Assembly: GCF_006517435.1 (NCBI RefSeq)
Contig: NZ_VHQG01000002.1
Coordinates: 1,010,799 to 1,074,798, forward strand
Reading direction: 5' to 3'
Length of the DNA stretch: 64,000 nt
DNA from: Schumannella soli
GTDB lineage: Bacteria > Actinomycetota > Actinomycetes > Actinomycetales > Microbacteriaceae
The notes beneath the pieces were generated by a model. That model made no database searches. It was not told where the DNA came from and was given only the letters and a program-made list of their open reading frames with translations. Numbering within the stretch: position 1 is the stretch's first letter; every line of letters begins with the position of its first letter. The position numbers and the translations under genes were made by a program. Below, one piece after another: positions 24,478 through 35,465 of the stretch.

Positions 24478-24732
24478 TCAGGGCTTGTCGACGGGCGGAG
24501 CGCTCGTCGTCGTCGCCGACGAGGTCTCAACGGGGGCCGCGGTGTTCTCGACGGTTGCGGCAGGGGCGTCCTTGCCCTTGTCGTCATCCTTGAGTTCGCT
24601 CTTGAGGATCTTGGCCGACTGACCGACGCTGCGCGCGAGGGCCGGGAGCTTGGTCGCGCCGAAGATCAGGACGATGACCGCGAGAACCAGCAGAAGGTGC
24701 CAGCCCGTGAATGCGTTGCCGAGGAATCCCAT
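24478..24732 (-). CDS. tatA: Sec-independent translocase subunit TatA
   Basis: 84 residues. A short N-terminus, one membrane helix (HLLLVLAVIVLIFGATKLPAL) with the FGxxKLP hinge, an amphipathic helix (ARSVGQSAKILKSELKDD) and an acidic, Ala/Thr-rich tail. It forms the protein-conducting part of the Tat pathway. ATG 24732 is chosen since the helix follows at the usual distance; a longer open frame adds an Arg-rich extension that is not TatA-like. Confidence 0.95.
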   Translation of the reverse strand: MGFLGNAFTGWHLLLVLAVIVLIFGATKLPALARSVGQSAKILKSELKDDDKGKDAPAATVENTAAPVETSSATTTSAPPVDKP

Positions 24733-24808
24733 GATCCGATCCTTACGTGGTCGGGAAGTGTCCTTCAGTGTAACCCCGGCATCCCGTTCTCCGGCGATGG
24801 GCCCGGGA

Positions 24809-25807
24809 TCAATCGACCGAGTAGCGCTCCAGCGCCGCCTGTGCCCAGGCTTCGACGGCCGCACGCGCCTCCGGCGGTCCGACGACGGTGGCGACGCCCG
24901 GCATCCCGGCGACCAGCCGCTTCAGCACGTCGAGGTGCGAGATCGGCAGCTCGAGGCGCACCAGGTCTCCGTGCGTCGATCGCGGCGCGCCGTCGGGGAT
25001 GTAGTCGTCGAGCAGCGGGACGGCCGCGGACGCGACGTCGAGCGTCACCACCAGCTCGGTCGTCGCGCCCTCGAAGAGCTTGTCGGGGAGAGCGACCTCG
25101 TCGACACGGTGCTCGATCGGACGGTCGGTGACGACGACATCCGACATGCGGTCGAGCCGGAAGGTGCGCACGGCCTGACGCAGGTGGCACCAGCCGCGCA
25201 GATACCAGTCGGTGTCGTTCGAGTCGATGCGCAGCGGGTCGACGCGGCGGCGCTCGTGCTCGCCCCGCGAGTTGAGGTAGTCGAGCTCGAGCTGCACGCC
25301 GCGGCTGACGGCGTCGCGGATGGTCGCGAGGCGTCCGTCCGTCGCCTCACCAGCCACGCCGACGGGTGCGACCGGGCCGGAGGCACCCCGGGAGAGCTTG
25401 CCCATGAGGGTCGCGATCGCGGCGCTGTCGGCCGTCTCGGGCAGCGACGAGAGGTACTGCAGCCCGGCGATGAGGGCTGCCGCCTCACGGGCGGAGAAAC
25501 GCGGGGCGTCGTCGATCGCCACGAGGTTCGTCAGCACGATCTCGCCGCGATCCTCGAAGGCGTCCCAGGCGATGTCGAACAGGTCGCCGTGCTGGTACGA
25601 CGACGTGTCACCCGGCACGCCGCTGACCGCGATGAGCTCGACCGACTCGCGCACCAGGTCGGCATCCACGTCGAAGTGGGCGGCGGCCTCGTCGACCGTG
25701 ACGCGCTCGTGGTCCATGAGCCACGGCACCAGCGCGAGCAGAAAGGCGAGACGGTCGCGGGCGCTGAACTTCGGCGCGCGCACGGCATCGGGATCACGCC
25801 GGGGCAT
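24809..25807 (-). CDS. pafC: WYL-domain transcriptional activator PafC
   Basis: 332 residues. A winged-helix region (LAFLLALVPWLMDHERVTVDEAAAHF), a WYL domain with WYLRGWCHLRQAVRTFRLDRM, and a WCX C-terminal region. With PafB it forms the heterodimeric activator of the LexA-independent DNA-damage response described in mycobacteria, where the WYL domain senses single-stranded DNA. Overlaps pafB by 14 bases. The proteasome accessory genes (pafA, pup) that often precede it are not here, as expected in lineages that lack a proteasome. Confidence 0.93.
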   Translation of the reverse strand: MPRRDPDAVRAPKFSARDRLAFLLALVPWLMDHERVTVDEAAAHFDVDADLVRESVELIAVSGVPGDTSSYQHGDLFDIAWDAFEDRGEIVLTNLVAIDDAPRFSAREAAALIAGLQYLSSLPETADSAAIATLMGKLSRGASGPVAPVGVAGEATDGRLATIRDAVSRGVQLELDYLNSRGEHERRRVDPLRIDSNDTDWYLRGWCHLRQAVRTFRLDRMSDVVVTDRPIEHRVDEVALPDKLFEGATTELVVTLDVASAAVPLLDDYIPDGAPRSTHGDLVRLELPISHLDVLKRLVAGMPGVATVVGPPEARAAVEAWAQAALERYSVD

Positions 25808-26834
25808 GCGCCGCTCCGATCAGAGTGAGGCGCTCGCGCACGGCGGAGCGCAGGGCGGCGGGCTCGAGCACGACGACCTCCGGCCCGAAGGCGGCGAGCT
25901 CGTCGGCGAGGATCGCGAGGTCGACGAAGTGCAGCCGCAGGCGCAGGGACTCCCCGGCGTTCGAGGAGCCGCCGTCAGTGCTCACGACGCCATGTCGTTC
26001 GGCCCCGGCCCGGCTGCCCAGCCGTCGGTCGGCATCGCTGCCGGCGACGACCTCCAGCTCGGCGATCCCGGCCTCCCACACCTCGGCCAGCGAGGCCAGC
26101 GCCTGCGCGGCGAAGTCGCCGTCGCGCTGCGGTGCGGGCCTACCCGTCGTCACCGCGCCGACGATGCGGCGCAGCAGGAACATCTTGCGTCGGCCGGTCT
26201 CGGGCTCCTCGGCCGAGAGGTGCCACCGCCCCTGGTACTGCACGAGCGCGAGCGGGATGACGTGACGCTCGCTGGCCTCGGTCTGGCCCGGCTTCAGATA
26301 GCGGAAGCGCACGGTCAGGTGCTTCTCGAGTGCGGCGTCGATCGCCGCGAAGGCCGCATCCCGCGACCGCAGTCGGGGCGCGTAGCCGAGCACCGGCTGC
26401 TGCGCCTGGGCGCCGCCGAGACCGCGCAGCTTGAGCAGCGCGCGCCGCGACTCCCCCGAGAGCGCGCCTTCGCGCCACACCATGGCGGCGAGGTTGAGCA
26501 TCGACGTCTCCTCGGCCGAGAAGCGCACATCGGCGGGGAGCTCGTAGGCGCCCTTGCGGATGCGGTAGCGCAGCAGCTGGTTGTTGCCCGCGTCGCCGGG
26601 CGACTCCACGGTCTCGAGCGGGACGCCGAGGTCGCGGATGTCGTCTTTGTCGCGCTCGAACTGGCGCTCGAGGTTCGCGTTGTCGCCGCCTTTGTCGAAG
26701 CGCTGACGGTAGCCCTGCACGGTCGACAGGATCTCGCTCTTGCTCAGACCGCCCTCGGTGGCGAGCAGCGCCAGCACCAGGCTGAAGAGACGCTCCTCGA
26801 CGGCGACGCGCGGCGCGGTTCTCGATGCGGACAC
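25794..26834 (-). CDS. pafB: WYL-domain transcriptional activator PafB
   Basis: 346 residues, the partner of PafC with the same architecture: N-terminal HTH (RLFSLVLALLATEGGLSKSEI), central WYL region (LTVRFRYLKPGQ ... QYQGRWHLSAEE with RRKMFLLRRIVG) and a C-terminal helical part. ATG 26834. The promoter motif recognised by PafBC in mycobacteria is found in this window upstream of 13361. The pair sits directly before tatA and tatC, a conserved actinobacterial order. Confidence 0.93.
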   Translation of the reverse strand: MSASRTAPRVAVEERLFSLVLALLATEGGLSKSEILSTVQGYRQRFDKGGDNANLERQFERDKDDIRDLGVPLETVESPGDAGNNQLLRYRIRKGAYELPADVRFSAEETSMLNLAAMVWREGALSGESRRALLKLRGLGGAQAQQPVLGYAPRLRSRDAAFAAIDAALEKHLTVRFRYLKPGQTEASERHVIPLALVQYQGRWHLSAEEPETGRRKMFLLRRIVGAVTTGRPAPQRDGDFAAQALASLAEVWEAGIAELEVVAGSDADRRLGSRAGAERHGVVSTDGGSSNAGESLRLRLHFVDLAILADELAAFGPEVVVLEPAALRSAVRERLTLIGAAHAPA

Positions 26835-26907
26835 GTGAAGGATCCTAGATCGGGGACACCCGGCCGTGTCCGTTGCGAGAGAGGCGGAGAGGGTCTTCGC
26901 CCCGGGG

Positions 26908-27837
26908 TCAGCTGACGACGCCGAGCAGATCGATCACGATGATCTGCGGGGCGGCGTTCGCGGCGCCCGTGGCGTCGGCCGGCACGACCTGGATGAGCTG
27001 GGTGCCGAGCTTCTTGCCCACGAGCTGCGGCGAGAACGGGTAGGTCGACGAGTCGTCGCCGGCGGGGACGAGCGACGGGGAGTTGTTCTCCCAGGTCGAC
27101 TGACCCGCAGTCGCGGTGTCGCCCCACTGGAAGACGGAGTACTGAACGAGCACCTTCTCGCCCTTGCGGACGGTCTTGCCGCCGCCGGCCTTGACGACCG
27201 CGGTCGTCTTCTCCTTCGGGGCGGGGTCGCCCGGGAGCACGATGCCGGGCTGGCCGTCGGGCGCCGTGACGATCGCGGGGAGCCCCGGGGTCTGCAGCTG
27301 GTTCACGCCGTCGGCCTTGCCGGGAAAGCGCTTCACGATGTCGGTCACGAGCACGAGCGTCGCGCTGTCGGCGATGCCCTGCTGCGCGAGGGCGCCCTCG
27401 CCGAAGATCTGCTTCGCCGTGGCGGTCAGCGCGATGCGCGACCCGACAGTCTGGCAGAGCAGCGACTTCGCGAGCGCATCCTTCTGCTTCGTCCACCAGA
27501 AGGCGTCGCCGTTGGCGTCGTAGCCGACCGCCTGCAGCTTCTGACCGGTGCGCGCGAGCGAGATGGTCGTCTTGAACTGCACGACATCGCCCTGGCCGAC
27601 CTGAGCGCCGTCGCCGCGCACGAGCGCGCTGACCTGCGCGCTCTTCGCGCGCAGCGGCGTCGGGAAGTCGATCTTCGGCTCGGAGCCGACCTTGCCGCTC
27701 GCCGTCACGGTCGAGCTCGCCGCTCCCGAGCGGTACGGGTTGCAGGAGACGTCCTTGCCGGTCTCAGCCGGCGCGCAGGCGCTCAGCGAGGCGATCGCCA
27801 GAGCGGCGATGGCGAGAACGGGGGCGATGCGACGCAC
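26908..27837 (-). CDS. FKBP-type peptidyl-prolyl isomerase lipoprotein
   Basis: 309 residues. RRIAPVLAIAALAIASLSAC is a lipoprotein signal with lipobox LSAC at its end. Two FKBP-like regions can be outlined: a divergent first one (VQFKTTISLARTG ... LLCQTVGSRIALTAT) and a second (GEKVLVQYSVFQW ... SPQLVGKKLGTQLIQVVP) ending ITVIDLLG-like IIVIDLLG. It probably helps fold exported proteins. GTG 27837 fits the signal sequence and is the start chosen. It lies between trmI and pafB, the order seen in related genomes. Confidence 0.88.
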   Translation of the reverse strand: MRRIAPVLAIAALAIASLSACAPAETGKDVSCNPYRSGAASSTVTASGKVGSEPKIDFPTPLRAKSAQVSALVRGDGAQVGQGDVVQFKTTISLARTGQKLQAVGYDANGDAFWWTKQKDALAKSLLCQTVGSRIALTATAKQIFGEGALAQQGIADSATLVLVTDIVKRFPGKADGVNQLQTPGLPAIVTAPDGQPGIVLPGDPAPKEKTTAVVKAGGGKTVRKGEKVLVQYSVFQWGDTATAGQSTWENNSPSLVPAGDDSSTYPFSPQLVGKKLGTQLIQVVPADATGAANAAPQIIVIDLLGVVS

Positions 27838-27868
27838 GGGTGTCCTTCCGAAGGGGCCGAGGGAGAGT

Positions 27869-29629
<1,761 letters not shown>

Positions 29630-29681
29630 CTATTGTTGTGCAGGACAGTCGGCCGGGTCGGCCGACGGGACGGATGACGGC

Positions 29682-30545
29682 ATGGCGGATGAGCAGGGCT
29701 TCGGCGCGGGACCCGTCGTCGTCGTCGCCTTCGAGGGCTGGAACGACGCCGGAGAGGCCGCGAGCGGCGTCGCCCGGGCGCTGCGAGACCAGCTCGAGCT
29801 CGATCCGCTCACCAGCATCGACCCCGAGGACTACTTCGACTACCAGTTCAACCGCCCCAGCGTCGTCACCGACGAGAACGGCGACCGGGTGCTGCAGTGG
29901 CCGGAGGTGACCCTCTACGGCGACCGCGGCAGCGCCTCGCCGGTCATGCTGCTCATGGGCACCGAGCCCTCGCGCGGCTGGCGCACCTTCGCCGCCGAGA
30001 TCACCGACAAGGTGCTCGCGACGGGCGCGAGCGGCGTCGTCTTCCTCGGCGCGATGCTCGCCGACGTGCCGCACACGCGGCCGATCTCGGTGTTCGCGTC
30101 GAGCGAGAGCCGGGAGATCCGCGAGCGCTTCGGCCTCGAGCGCTCGAGCTACGAGGGGCCCGTCGGCATTCTCAGCGTGCTCGGCGACTCGCTCGATCGC
30201 GCCGGCGTGCCGACCCTCTCGATCTGGGCCTCGGTTCCGCACTACGTGCACAACTCCCCCAGCCCCAAGGCCACCCTCGCGCTGATCGAGCGGCTCGAGG
30301 ACTTCATCGACGTGCAGATCGCGCGCGGCTCGCTCGTCGAGGAGTCGGCGGCGTGGGAGGACGGGATCGACGCTCTCGCCGGCGACGACGACGACATGGC
30401 CGCCTACATCCAGCAGCTGGAGCAGGCGCGTGACACGGTCGACTCCCCCGAGGCGAGCGGCGACGCGATCGCGGAGGAGTTCGAGCGATACCTGAGGCGC
30501 CGCGACGGCAAGGCCGGCGGCGACCCCGACCGGCCGCGCGGCTGA
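29682..30545 (+). CDS. PAC2-family protein
   Basis: 287 residues. GPVVVVAFEGWNDAGEAAS, SIDPEDYFDYQFNRP and the GASGVVFLGAMLADVPHTRP segment are the PAC2 family pattern, a fold linked to proteasome assembly chaperones in eukaryotes and common in actinobacteria without known function. The tail is acidic and helical. ATG 29682. It is divergent from the HAD gene and 23 bases ahead of the VanZ-like gene, so they may share a transcript. Confidence 0.88.
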   Translation: MADEQGFGAGPVVVVAFEGWNDAGEAASGVARALRDQLELDPLTSIDPEDYFDYQFNRPSVVTDENGDRVLQWPEVTLYGDRGSASPVMLLMGTEPSRGWRTFAAEITDKVLATGASGVVFLGAMLADVPHTRPISVFASSESREIRERFGLERSSYEGPVGILSVLGDSLDRAGVPTLSIWASVPHYVHNSPSPKATLALIERLEDFIDVQIARGSLVEESAAWEDGIDALAGDDDDMAAYIQQLEQARDTVDSPEASGDAIAEEFERYLRRRDGKAGGDPDRPRG

Positions 30546-30568
30546 CGGCGGAACGGCCCGAGCCCGCC

Positions 30569-31216
30569 ATGAGCGCGTCGACGAAGCGGGATGCCGGATC
30601 GACGCGCGCCGCGGATGCCGACCGGGCGGGCGCACAGCACCGCACACCGCACTCCGCTCGACACCACGCCCACCGACGCGCGCTGCGACGCTCGCGGATC
30701 GTGGTGATCGCGCTCGCCGTCATCTACATCGCCGGTCTCGGCGCGGTGCTGCTCTGGCCCGAGCGCGTCGACGGACCGGGCGGGGCGCGCATCCGATGGC
30801 TGCTCGACCTGCTCGCCGGCTGGGGCGTCGATCGCACGAGCGCCTACGACCTGCTCGAATCCGCCGCGAACGTGGCCCTGTTCGTGCCGGGCGGGCTGCT
30901 GCTGGTGGCGCTGCTGTCGTTCCGCTGGCGCTGGTGGCTGCCCGTGATCGGCGTCGCGCTGTCGACCGCCGCCGAGGTCGCCCAGTACCTGTGGCTGCCC
31001 GACCGGGTCGCATCGAGCGCCGACATCGTCGCGAACGCAGCCGGGTTCACGATCGGAGCGCTCCTCGGCGCCGCGGTCGGGGCGGCGCTGCATCGACGCC
31101 ACCACGGTGCGGGCGGTGTCGTCGCGACGATACCGTCGGCGCCCGCGGATCAGCTGGCGGCGAGCACTCCCGTGCCGAGCAGCACCAGCAGCACCGCGCC
31201 CAGGGCCACGCGGTAG
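30569..31216 (+). CDS. VanZ-family membrane protein
   Basis: 215 residues. A basic, His/Arg-rich N-terminal 40 residues precede four membrane helices; [22 protein letters not shown] followed by [16 protein letters not shown] is the VanZ signature. VanZ relatives include a low-level teicoplanin-resistance protein, but most have unknown roles. The last 67 bases overlap the 3' end of uppP on the other strand; the conserved domain ends before the overlap, which encodes a Ser/Ala-rich tail. Confidence 0.83.
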   Translation: MSASTKRDAGSTRAADADRAGAQHRTPHSARHHAHRRALRRSRIVVIALAVIYIAGLGAVLLWPERVDGPGGARIRWLLDLLAGWGVDRTSAYDLLESAANVALFVPGGLLLVALLSFRWRWWLPVIGVALSTAAEVAQYLWLPDRVASSADIVANAAGFTIGALLGAAVGAALHRRHHGAGGVVATIPSAPADQLAASTPVPSSTSSTAPRATR

Positions 31217-32004
31217 ATCACGAAGGGCAGGAACGAGCCCTTCGAGACGTAACGCAGGAAGAAGTGGATGACGGCGAAGCCGACCACGCCCGCGATCACG
31301 GTCGCCACGAGCGTCTCGACCGGACCGAAGACCTCGGGGGTGCAGACGGCGCCGGGGTCGCATCCCTTGACCGACTTGTAGACCTGGTAGAGCCCGCTGC
31401 CGAAGACCGCCGGCAGGGCGAGCAGGAACGAGTACCGCGCCGCGGCGGGACGGTCGTAGCCCATGAGGCGCCCGGCGGTGATCGTGCCGCCCGAGCGCGA
31501 GACGCCGGGGATGAGCGCGGCGGCCTGCGCGAGGCCGAAGACGATGCCGTGCGGCAGGGTCAGCTGGTCGAGCGTGCGCTTGCGGCTCGCGAAGCGGTCG
31601 GCGACGCCGAGCAGGATGCCGAAGACGATGAGCGAGATCGCGACGAACCAGAGCGAGCGCAGGGTCGTCTCGATGTCGTTCTGGAAGAGCAGGCCCAGCA
31701 CGACGATCGGGATCGTGCCGAGGATGATGAACCAGCCCATCTTCGCGTCGGGCGCGTTGCGGGGCGCCTTGCCGACGAGCGACTTCGCCCAGGTCGCGAT
31801 GATGCGGGTGATGTCGCGCCAGAAGTAGATCAGCACGGCCAGCTCGGTGCCGATCTGCGTGATCGCGGTGAACGCGGCCCCGGGATCCCTGCCGCCGAGC
31901 AGGAACTCGCCGACGATGCGCAGATGCGCGCTCGAGGAGATGGGCAGGAACTCGGTCAGACCCTGGACGAACCCGAGGATGATCGCGTTGAGGAGATCGT
32001 TCAC
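31150..32004 (-). CDS. uppP: Undecaprenyl-diphosphatase UppP
   Basis: 284 residues with about eight membrane helices. Both signature motifs are present: [16 protein letters not shown] (15-30) and the [15 protein letters not shown] motif near residue 170. It dephosphorylates undecaprenyl diphosphate to recycle the carrier used for peptidoglycan and other wall polymers. Convergent and overlapping with the VanZ gene, and 14 bases downstream of the M20 peptidase gene, probably in one operon with it. Confidence 0.95.
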   Translation of the reverse strand: MNDLLNAIILGFVQGLTEFLPISSSAHLRIVGEFLLGGRDPGAAFTAITQIGTELAVLIYFWRDITRIIATWAKSLVGKAPRNAPDAKMGWFIILGTIPIVVLGLLFQNDIETTLRSLWFVAISLIVFGILLGVADRFASRKRTLDQLTLPHGIVFGLAQAAALIPGVSRSGGTITAGRLMGYDRPAAARYSFLLALPAVFGSGLYQVYKSVKGCDPGAVCTPEVFGPVETLVATVIAGVVGFAVIHFFLRYVSKGSFLPFVIYRVALGAVLLVLLGTGVLAAS

Positions 32005-32018
32005 GGGGTAGGAGTCTG

Positions 32019-33317
32019 TCAGCAGTTGCGCAGGAGGTCGCCCAGAACCCGCCGACCGAACGTGAGAGCACTCAGAGGAACCCGCTCGTCGACGCCGTGG
32101 AACATGGCCGGGAAGTCGAGGTCGGAGCCGAGCTGCAGCGGAGCGAAGCCGTAGCCGGCGATGCCGAGCTTCGACAGCGCCTTGTTGTCGGTGCCGCCGC
32201 TCAACAGGTAGGGCAGCACGGCCGCCTCGGGGTCGGCGCGGCGCAGGGCCGCCGACATGTCCTCGACGAGGCGACCGGAGAACGGGTTCTCGAGGCCGAC
32301 GTCGCGGTGCAGGATCTCGATCTCGACATCGGCGCCGACGATGCGCTGCACCTCGGCGAGCACCTTGTCCTCATCGCCCGGCAGGGTGCGGATGTCGACG
32401 AGCGCCTCGGCGCGGTCGGGCACCACGTTGTGCTTGTAGCCGGCGTCGAGCACCGTCGGGTTCGAGGTGACGCGCAGGGCGCCGTGCAGGAAGCCCGCGC
32501 CGGTGCCCGTCAAGCGCAGCAGCTCTTCGGCATCCGTCGCCGCCGGATCGACGCCGTGCAGCTTCGCGAGCTCGGCCAGCAGCTCCTCGGTCGTGCCGGT
32601 CAGCTCGACCGGCCACTCCGTGCGTCCGAGTGCCGCGACCGCCTCGGCCAGCCGGGTGACCGCGTTGTCGCGCACGACGCGCGAGCCGTGCGCCGCGGTG
32701 CCGCGGGCGATGAGCTTGATCCAGAGCAGCGCCTTCTCCCCCGTCTGCAGCAGATAGGCGCGGCGGCCGGCGACGTCGATCGAGTAGCCGCCGACCTCGC
32801 TGATCGCCTCGCTCGCTCCGGCGAAGAGCTCGGGACGCTCATCCACCAGGTGGTGGGCCCCGAAGACGCCGCCGTTCTCCTCGTCGGCGAAGTAGGCCAC
32901 GATCACGTCGCGCGCCGGGCGCTCCCCCGCCTCGTGCAGGTCGCGGAGCGCGGTGATCATCATCGCGTCCATGTCCTTCATGTCGACGGCGCCGCGGCCC
33001 CACAGCAGACCGTCGCGCACCTCGCCGCCGAAGGGATCGACGGTCCAGTTCGCGGGGTCGGCGGGCACGACGTCGGTGTGCCCGTGCAGCACGAGCGCCG
33101 GGCGGCTCGGGTCGGCGCCCTCGACGCGGGCGATCACGCTCGTGCGCCCGGGGGCGGCGCCGAAGAGCTGCGGCTCGAGCCCGATCGAACGCAGCTCGGC
33201 CTCCAGATACTCGGCCGCGTCGCTCTCTCCGTTCGACTTGCCCGAGCCGTAGTTCGAGGTGTCGAAGCGGATCAGATCACGGGCGATGCGGGCGGTGTCC
33301 TCGAGCTCGTCGGCCAT
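32019..33317 (-). CDS. M20-family metallopeptidase
   Basis: 432 residues from ATG 33317 (an in-frame GTG nine bases upstream is an alternative). Metal-binding motifs: [38 protein letters not shown], and the late His in [12 protein letters not shown]. The central dimerisation domain ([14 protein letters not shown]) is complete. It matches the M20/ArgE/DapE group often annotated as acetylornithine deacetylase or dipeptidase; the true substrate is unclear. Leads the operon with uppP. Confidence 0.92.
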   Translation of the reverse strand: MADELEDTARIARDLIRFDTSNYGSGKSNGESDAAEYLEAELRSIGLEPQLFGAAPGRTSVIARVEGADPSRPALVLHGHTDVVPADPANWTVDPFGGEVRDGLLWGRGAVDMKDMDAMMITALRDLHEAGERPARDVIVAYFADEENGGVFGAHHLVDERPELFAGASEAISEVGGYSIDVAGRRAYLLQTGEKALLWIKLIARGTAAHGSRVVRDNAVTRLAEAVAALGRTEWPVELTGTTEELLAELAKLHGVDPAATDAEELLRLTGTGAGFLHGALRVTSNPTVLDAGYKHNVVPDRAEALVDIRTLPGDEDKVLAEVQRIVGADVEIEILHRDVGLENPFSGRLVEDMSAALRRADPEAAVLPYLLSGGTDNKALSKLGIAGYGFAPLQLGSDLDFPAMFHGVDERVPLSALTFGRRVLGDLLRNC

Positions 33318-33584
33318 GGCATCCACGCTACCCGCGGCGTCGGACGCCGCGTCGCCGGATGACGGATGCGGCGAGCGGCATGTGCGCGAGACGTCGAGGA
33401 TGCGGACGGCGATGCGGGGCGGGGCGCGAGTCGCGATGCGGTGCGCGCGCGCAGGCGACGCGGGGGCGAACAGCGCGCGACGCGCCCGGGAACGACGGTC
33501 GGCGCCGAAGTGGTCAAAGCGGCCTCGCGCAGCGTGCTACTGTCGTCACTCGGTGCTGCTGCTGAACACAGCGGAACCGGACTC

Positions 33585-33669
33585 GCGCGGGTGGCGGAAA
33601 TGGCAGACGCGCTAGCTTGAGGTGCTAGTGCCCGTATAGGGCGTGGGGGTTCAAGTCCCCCCTCGCGCA
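33585..33669 (+). tRNA. tRNA-Leu (anticodon GAG)
   Basis: 85 bases with the long variable arm of a class II tRNA. Acceptor GCGCGGG pairs with CTCGCGC (one G-T pair); loop TTGAGGT gives anticodon GAG; T-loop TTCAAGT. CCA is not encoded. TACTGT at 33538-33543 could be its -10. I see no downstream copy of its 3' end. Confidence 0.95.
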
Positions 33670-33676
33670 CGCGAGT

Positions 33677-33712
33677 CGAAGGGCCCGGATCAGGAATGAT
33701 CCGGGCCCTTCG
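33677..33712 (+). terminator. Terminator of tRNA-Leu
   Basis: Perfect 16-bp stem CGAAGGGCCCGGATCA / TGATCCGGGCCCTTCG with loop GGAA, eight bases after the tRNA. Confidence 0.92.
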
Positions 33713-33780
33713 CGCATCCGCTCGCTCGCATCCCTCTTCGCGCCGCGCTGACGCCGGCGCCCCTCTCCTCGGAGGAGCTC

Positions 33781-34311
33781 ATGGAGCAGGAAGCCGCGTT
33801 CGATCAGGTCGCCACCGCGCTGCGGGCCTCGTCGGGACTCTGGGAGTCCGACGGGTTCATCGCCGCGTTCCCCGGCGGCTTCGAGCGTCTCGTCTCCGGC
33901 CTCGTGCACACGATCGGACCTGAGCGCATCGAGTGGATCGAGTCGCGCTTCATCCCGGCGAGCCCCAAGGCCGAGGCGGTCGTGCTCGCCGACGGACTCG
34001 TGCTGCACGCCGTGCTGACGGGCGAGGGCTTCGGCCTGCACGTGCGCCCGCTGGTCGTGCGGGCGCTCAGCGTGACGGCGACGCCGCTCGTGCACCCGCG
34101 CGCGGCCGCGACGTCCATGGGCACGGGCGAGTCCGGCGAGTCCGCCCTGACCGAGCAGATCACGGCGGCGGAAGGCGAGGAGTCGGCGTTCCGCTTCTCG
34201 GCCGAGATCGACGGCCTCGACCAGCTCGCCTTCCCCTGGCAGCCGGAGACGAGCGCGCAGCTCGCCCGACTGTCGGCGCAGTACCAGCGGATGCTCGCGC
34301 GCCTGCACTGA
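33781..34311 (+). CDS. Hypothetical protein upstream of imuA'
   Basis: 176 residues, soluble, no signal or membrane segment. The start ATG 33781 is supported by a strong GGAGGAG. FERLVSGLVHTIGPERIEWIESRFIPASP (split here: FERLVSGLVHTIG then ERIEWIESRF) suggests a regular alpha/beta domain, and the C-terminus is helical. I do not recognise the family. It lies between tRNA-Leu and the LexA-controlled imuA', with 91 bases and the imuA' promoter between, so it is probably a separate unit. Confidence 0.65.
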   Translation: MEQEAAFDQVATALRASSGLWESDGFIAAFPGGFERLVSGLVHTIGPERIEWIESRFIPASPKAEAVVLADGLVLHAVLTGEGFGLHVRPLVVRALSVTATPLVHPRAAATSMGTGESGESALTEQITAAEGEESAFRFSAEIDGLDQLAFPWQPETSAQLARLSAQYQRMLARLH

Positions 34312-34367
34312 GACCGGAGATCGCGCTCTCCGGATCCTCTGAGGCGCGCCCGTCATGTCGGCGGCCT

Positions 34368-34396
34368 TTGACACGATCGAACACATGTTCGATGCT
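34368..34396 (+). promoter_or_regulatory. LexA-controlled promoter of imuA'
   Basis: TTGACA (34368-34373), 17 bases, GATGCT (34391-34396), and ATG 34403 six bases later. The spacer and first two -10 bases contain TCGAACACATGTTCGA (34377-34392), a perfect match to the actinobacterial SOS box TCGAAC-N4-GTTCGA. LexA bound here would cover the promoter. Confidence 0.9.
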
Positions 34397-34402
34397 GGGG
34401 CC

Positions 34403-35443
34403 ATGGGATCGGGAGCGACACGGGGCGCGGCGGCCGCCGCCGTGCTCGAGATCGCGCCCGATCTGCTCGGCGACGAGTTCGGCGACGAGCCCGGCGACGC
34501 TCTCTCCAGGGATGAGCACGAGGGTTCGGATGGCCGCTTCGCAGCGACGTCAGCGACGTCAGCGACGTCAGCGACTGATCGTCGACGCGATCCCGGGCAG
34601 GGCCTCCGAGGACTGGATGCGCTGCGCCCCGCCTCCGCGCTCGCCGCCCCGGCCCGCAGGAGGAACGCCTCCGCGCCGCACGGCGCCGCCGACGCTGGCT
34701 CCGCTCCTCCGGGCTCCGCTTCTCCTGATCGCGCTCGCACCGTCGAGGAGCTGCAGGGGCGGATCCGCGGGATGCAGCGGCGGCGACTCGACAGCAGAGC
34801 CCTGCCGACCGACGAGGCCCTCGGCGAGCTGCTGCCGGGCGGCGCCCTCAGCGCGGGCTCGGGCTATGCCATCAGCGGATCGACCTCGCTCGCCCTCGCG
34901 CTGCTGCGCGCCCCCAGCCGAGCCGGGGCCTGGTGCGCGATCGTCGGCCTTCCCGATCTCGGTCTCGAAGCCGCCGCAGGACTGGGGCTCGACCTCGAGC
35001 GCGTCGTGCTGGTGCCGCATCCCGGCGAGCACTGGATGGCCGTGGTGTCCGCCCTCGTTGACGTGGTCTCGATCGTGCTCGTGCGCCCGCCGCTGCGAGA
35101 GGGGCGCGCCCGTGTCGGCGAGACGGCCGCGACGCGGCTCGCCTCGCGCCTGCGGCAGCGCGAGGCCGTGCTGCTGGCGATGGACGACTGGCCGCGCGCC
35201 GAGGCCCGCCTCGCCGTGACCGACGCGAGCTGGTCGGGTGTGGGCGCCGGTTTCGGCCACCTCAGCGGCCGTCAGGTCACCGTCACCTCGGCGGCGCAGG
35301 CCTGGGCGGGTCGTGAGCGATCGCGCCGACTGTGGCTGCCGGCGGCCGACGGCGGGATCACGCCCGTCACCGCTGCGGCCGTCTCGACGAGCGCGACCGA
35401 CTCGCGCGACGCCGACCAGCCGCGACTGCGCAGCGTGGGCTGA
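34403..35443 (+). CDS. imuA': ImuA'-like RecA-fold mutasome protein
   Basis: 346 residues. The N-terminal 90 residues are low-complexity and include a DNA-level 9-bp repeat (CAGCGACGT, 34542-34575) encoding ATS triplets. From TVEELQGRIRGMQRRRLDS the protein follows the ImuA'/RecA-like pattern without a Walker A box (GYAISGSTSLALALL), as known for ImuA'. In mycobacteria ImuA' and ImuB carry DnaE2 to damaged DNA. The start is set to ATG 34403 because earlier in-frame ATGs (34355, 34385) lie upstream of or inside the SOS box and promoter. The transcript is likely leaderless. Unlike the compact cassette elsewhere, imuB is 2 kb away. Confidence 0.8.
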   Translation: MGSGATRGAAAAAVLEIAPDLLGDEFGDEPGDALSRDEHEGSDGRFAATSATSATSATDRRRDPGQGLRGLDALRPASALAAPARRRNASAPHGAADAGSAPPGSASPDRARTVEELQGRIRGMQRRRLDSRALPTDEALGELLPGGALSAGSGYAISGSTSLALALLRAPSRAGAWCAIVGLPDLGLEAAAGLGLDLERVVLVPHPGEHWMAVVSALVDVVSIVLVRPPLREGRARVGETAATRLASRLRQREAVLLAMDDWPRAEARLAVTDASWSGVGAGFGHLSGRQVTVTSAAQAWAGRERSRRLWLPAADGGITPVTAAAVSTSATDSRDADQPRLRSVG

Positions 35444-35465
35444 TCGGATCGTCGAGAAAGGGCGA

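Noticed and set aside
33585-33780. Second integration site at tRNA-Leu
   Set aside because: No downstream copy of its 3' end was found, and the following genes look like core genome.
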